From contig NZ_JOCF01000093.1 of NCBI RefSeq assembly GCF_000720635.1, positions 1 to 22,803 on the forward strand: a stretch of DNA of 22,803 nucleotides, read 5' to 3'. Position numbers and translations under genes: made by a program. Shown here in pieces: positions 20,943 through 22,803 of the stretch (the first letter of the stretch is position 1; every line of letters begins with the position of its first letter). The stretch is from Streptomyces sp. NRRL WC-3742 (lineage in GTDB: Bacteria > Actinomycetota > Actinomycetes > Streptomycetales > Streptomycetaceae). The notes under the pieces were generated by a model. That model saw only the letters and a list, made by a program, of their open reading frames with translations. It did no database searches and was not told where the DNA came from.

Positions 20943-21211
20943 CCGTTCGACAGCTGACATCGTCACAAATTGTTATCTTCACAAGGGTACAAGCGGTCCC
21001 GGTCGGGTAAACCGATCTCGCCGGGGATTCCCCCGGAAGGGGACGTGACCGGCGGCTCTCCGCCGGCCCATCATTTCTGACCTCACTTCTGACCGCAGCC
21101 CGCGCACGCTCGCCGTCGTGCGCCCTCGGCGCGGTCTCGCGCATCCACTCATCGACAAGCCGCCAAGGGCCCACTTCGCCCTGCGCGCGCCCAGAGTGAA
21201 AGGAGCCTCCG
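20943..21211 (+). promoter_or_regulatory. osaC / YaaH-like gene intergenic region
   Basis: 269 bp with no credible gene. It opens with an AT-rich island (about 20960-20990) unusual for this window. The island contains the 9-bp palindrome ACAAATTGT (20965-20973), the direct repeat TCACAA (20963-20968 and 20979-20984) and a TATCTT hexamer (20974-20979) that could be a -10 element; CTGACA (20954-20959) is a good -35 match but only 14 bp away. Two GC hairpins follow at 21021-21066. AAAGGAG at about 21199-21205 is the ribosome binding site of the next gene. Confidence 0.5.
21021..21066 (+). terminator. Two consecutive GC hairpins after osaC
   Basis: CCGGGG (21021-21026), loop ATTC, CCCCGG (21031-21036), then CCGGCGG (21049-21055), loop CTCT, CCGCCGG (21060-21066). 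Both stems are perfect. They could end osaC transcription, or lie in the leader of the next gene if its promoter is in the upstream AT-rich island. No U-tract. Confidence 0.4.
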
Positions 21212-21775
21212 GTGAGCAACGAAGCTACCGGGGCAACGAACGCCCGCTCCACCGGAGCCGACGCGGGTAACCTCGGCTACCTCGCACTCGGCCTGACACT
21301 GCTCGCCTACGGCCTTCTCTCCACAGGTGTCCTCAAGGGCACCGGCGTCGGAGACGCGGCCCACCTCGCCCACCTGCTCGGCGGCGTCACCCTCTTCCTC
21401 GCGGGCCTCTGGCAGCTCCGCGGCGGCGAGGGCTTCACCGGAACCGCCTTCACCAGCCTCGGCGCCTTCTGGGCGACCTGGTCGATGGCCGGCGGGGCGA
21501 GCAAGAACGCCGCCGGTCTGTTCCTGCTGCTGTGGGCCCTGCTCGCCCTCACCCTCACGGCGGCCAGTTGGGGCGCGGGCCTGCTCAGCCGCGCCGTCTA
21601 CGGGCTGCTGACGCTCTCCCTGGTCCTGTCCGCCATCGCCACCTTCGGCAGCTACGGCGGGCTCGCGAAGTTCGCCGGCTGGGTCGCTGCCCTCTCCGGC
21701 CTCTCCGCCTGGTACTGGGCGACGTCCGCGCTGAGCAACGGCGCCTGGGGAAAGATCGCGCTGCCGGTCAAGTGA
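21212..21775 (+). CDS. GPR1/FUN34/YaaH-family membrane protein
   Basis: A 187-residue protein with six hydrophobic spans (about 21-41, 50-68, 76-93, 100-120, 127-146, 152-172). Family features are visible: LGGVTLFLAGLWQLRGG then GTAFTSLGAFWATWS, corresponding to the conserved middle of acetate/succinate uptake proteins such as E. coli SatP. The N-terminal NPAPLGL signature is degenerate here (GNLGYLALGL), as in many Streptomyces members, so transport of acetate or another small monocarboxylate is only inferred. GTG at 21212 follows AAAGGAG with good spacing. Its last 8 bp overlap the end of the convergent PAP2 gene. It could share a transcript with osaC 269 bp upstream, though hairpins intervene. 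Confidence 0.85.
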   Translation: MSNEATGATNARSTGADAGNLGYLALGLTLLAYGLLSTGVLKGTGVGDAAHLAHLLGGVTLFLAGLWQLRGGEGFTGTAFTSLGAFWATWSMAGGASKNAAGLFLLLWALLALTLTAASWGAGLLSRAVYGLLTLSLVLSAIATFGSYGGLAKFAGWVAALSGLSAWYWATSALSNGAWGKIALPVK

Positions 21776-22655
21776 CCTGCTGCGACCGGTCGTCCGTCTT
21801 CCGGCCGTCGCTCCCCAGCTCGTCCGTCCTCCCGGGCTCGACGCCCGACCGGGGCAGGGCCTCCGCCACCGCGGGGGTCCTGCCCCGCAGCCGTACCGCG
21901 AGCGCCTGCGCCGCGTACGCGCACAGCAGGATCACGACGGCGACGATGCCGTCCGCCCAGAAGTGGTTCGCCGTCACCACGACCACCGCGACCGTCAGCA
22001 CCGCGTGCAGCACCATCACCCACCGCAGGGGGCTGGGCGACACCCGCACCACCGCGACCGCCGCCAGCACGCACCAGGCCACGTGCACCGAGGGCATCGC
22101 CGACAGCTGGTCGGCCACCACCCCACCGACCGCGCCGCCGTACACCGACTGCCCGTACTGCGCGGCCACGTCCACGAAGCCGTTCTGCGGCAGCATCCGG
22201 GGCGGGGCCACCGGGATGAACTGCACCAGCAGACAGACCGCCGTGGTGATCACCACCGTGTTCCGCACCCACGCGTACCGCTCGCGGTGCCGCAGGAACA
22301 CCCAGAACAGCACGCCCAGCATCACGGCGAAGTGCATGGTCGCGTAGTAGTAGTTCGCCAGCCGCACCAGCACCGGGTACGGCGTCACCGCCGCCTGCCA
22401 CGAGGCTTCGTCCGGCAACCCGATCGCCAGCTCGGTCCGGTGGATCCAGCTCGCCCGGTCCAGCGCGTGATCCGTCCCCATCACCGACAGGCGCCCCACC
22501 AGCTGCCACAGCGCGAACAGCGCCAGCAGCGTGCCGGCCTCCCGCAGCAGCGCCGACAGCGAAGGCTTCCGGACCTTCGCCGCCGCGTACGCGCCGCCGT
22601 AGAGCACCACGGCGGCACCCCCGGCGGACTGCCAGGTCAGGGTCAGGTTCTGCAT
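21768..22655 (-). CDS. PAP2-family integral membrane phosphatase (Aur1-like type)
   Basis: A 295-residue membrane protein with about six spans (42-58, 107-121, 133-150, 192-204, 213-229, 236-254). Motifs of the PAP2 acid phosphatase superfamily are present: APPRML at 150-155, SAMPSVH with H191, and NHFWAD with H231 and D235, the Ser/His/Asp arrangement that forms a phosphohistidine intermediate. The spacing resembles the inositolphosphotransferase Aur1-like branch; the likely substrate is a lipid phosphate or prenyl/phosphoinositol lipid, unproven. A hydrophilic tail (about 258-295) follows. ATG 22653-22655 is the first good start; it has no clear Shine-Dalgarno, and only 17 bp separate it from the rrn terminator, so a leaderless mRNA or a later start is possible. 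Confidence 0.87.
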   Translation of the reverse strand: MQNLTLTWQSAGGAAVVLYGGAYAAAKVRKPSLSALLREAGTLLALFALWQLVGRLSVMGTDHALDRASWIHRTELAIGLPDEASWQAAVTPYPVLVRLANYYYATMHFAVMLGVLFWVFLRHRERYAWVRNTVVITTAVCLLVQFIPVAPPRMLPQNGFVDVAAQYGQSVYGGAVGGVVADQLSAMPSVHVAWCVLAAVAVVRVSPSPLRWVMVLHAVLTVAVVVVTANHFWADGIVAVVILLCAYAAQALAVRLRGRTPAVAEALPRSGVEPGRTDELGSDGRKTDDRSQQVT

Positions 22656-22672
22656 TCGCAGAGGGTAACGCA

Positions 22673-22706
22673 AAAAGACCCCCTCCCGAATGGGAGGGGG
22701 TCTTTT
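22673..22706 (-). terminator. rrn operon terminator, perfect bidirectional hairpin
   Basis: AAAAGACCCCCTCCC (22673-22687), loop GAAT, GGGAGGGGGTCTTTT (22692-22706): a perfect 15-bp stem flanked by A and T runs, so it has a U-tract in both directions. It begins 10 bp after the 3' end of the 5S rRNA and is the expected end of rRNA transcription. Confidence 0.95.
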
Positions 22707-22716
22707 CACAATGATT

Positions 22717-22803
22717 GTTCGGCGGCGTCCTACTCTCCCACAGGGTCCCCCCTGCAGTACCATCGGCGCTACGAGGCTTAGCTTCCGGGTTCGGAATGTA
22801 ACC
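22717..22803 (-). rRNA. rrf: 5S ribosomal RNA, 3' part
   Basis: The reverse complement reads GGTTACATTCCGAACCCGGA at the window edge and runs through AAGCTAAGCC, GATGGTACTGC and GGGAGAGTAGG to end GACGCCGCCGAAC, the conserved core and 3' strand of actinobacterial 5S rRNA. About 87 of roughly 120 nt are present; the 5' end and the rest of the rrn operon lie beyond base 22803. The 3' end at 22717 is set by the GCCGCCGAAC closing stem. Confidence 0.96.

Noticed and set aside
18713..21010. 765-codon plus-strand frame within osaC
   Set aside because: Arg/Pro-rich shadow frame of osaC without a credible start or domain.
20943..21211. c-di-AMP (ydaO) or other known riboswitch in the YaaH-like gene leader
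   Set aside because: The conserved ydaO core sequences are not present; only simple hairpins are seen.

Overview
The window is high-GC DNA (about 73 percent G+C by eye) from an actinomycete, most likely Streptomyces or a close relative in the Streptomycetaceae. The FtsK, RimO, ClgR and Osa proteins have the sequence style and gene order of that family, GTG and TTG starts are frequent, and third codon positions are almost always G or C. I see no insertion sequence, CRISPR array, integrase or prophage gene. This is conserved chromosomal core, and I do not see an entirely new system in it.

Layout. At 1-4710 (+) is a nearly complete Lhr-type superfamily 2 helicase whose N-terminus lies outside the window. 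A perfect 14-bp hairpin terminator separates it from a convergent block on the minus strand. In transcription order (falling coordinates) that block is: osaA (13385-18058), osaB (12409-13089), ftsK (9589-12264), a RodZ-like membrane HTH protein (8530-9384), rimO (6942-8432), pgsA (6307-6945), a CinA C-domain protein (5807-6310), clgR (5120-5488) and a small membrane protein (4774-5064). rimO-pgsA-cinA are joined by 4-nt stop/start overlaps. Divergent from osaA is osaC (18390-20942, +), followed by a GPR1/FUN34/YaaH-type membrane protein (21212-21775, +). The last protein gene, a PAP2-family membrane phosphatase (21768-22655, -), overlaps it tail to tail. The right edge holds the 3' part of a 5S rRNA (minus strand) and the perfect bidirectional terminator of its rrn operon.

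How the genes work together. osaA, osaB and osaC form the osmoadaptation locus described in Streptomyces coelicolor. OsaA is a soluble hybrid histidine kinase with a long poly-HAMP array, OsaB is a response regulator with a coiled coil instead of a DNA-binding domain, and OsaC joins an RsbW-like kinase, PAS, two GAF-like domains and a PP2C phosphatase, and is reported to modulate SigB. ftsK, the RodZ-like protein, pgsA and rimO serve chromosome translocation, envelope or shape, phospholipid synthesis and ribosome modification. ClgR controls clp/lon protease genes and carries the C-terminal Ala-Ala that makes it a ClpP substrate.

The points most worth a second look are the exact 276-nt periodicity of the OsaA HAMP array and its likeness to fungal group III osmosensor kinases, the collagen-like tail of OsaB, the intact catalytic residues at both ends of OsaC, a one-helical-turn direct repeat in the osaA/osaC divergent promoter region, and the PAP2 gene whose start lies only 17 bp from the rrn terminator.
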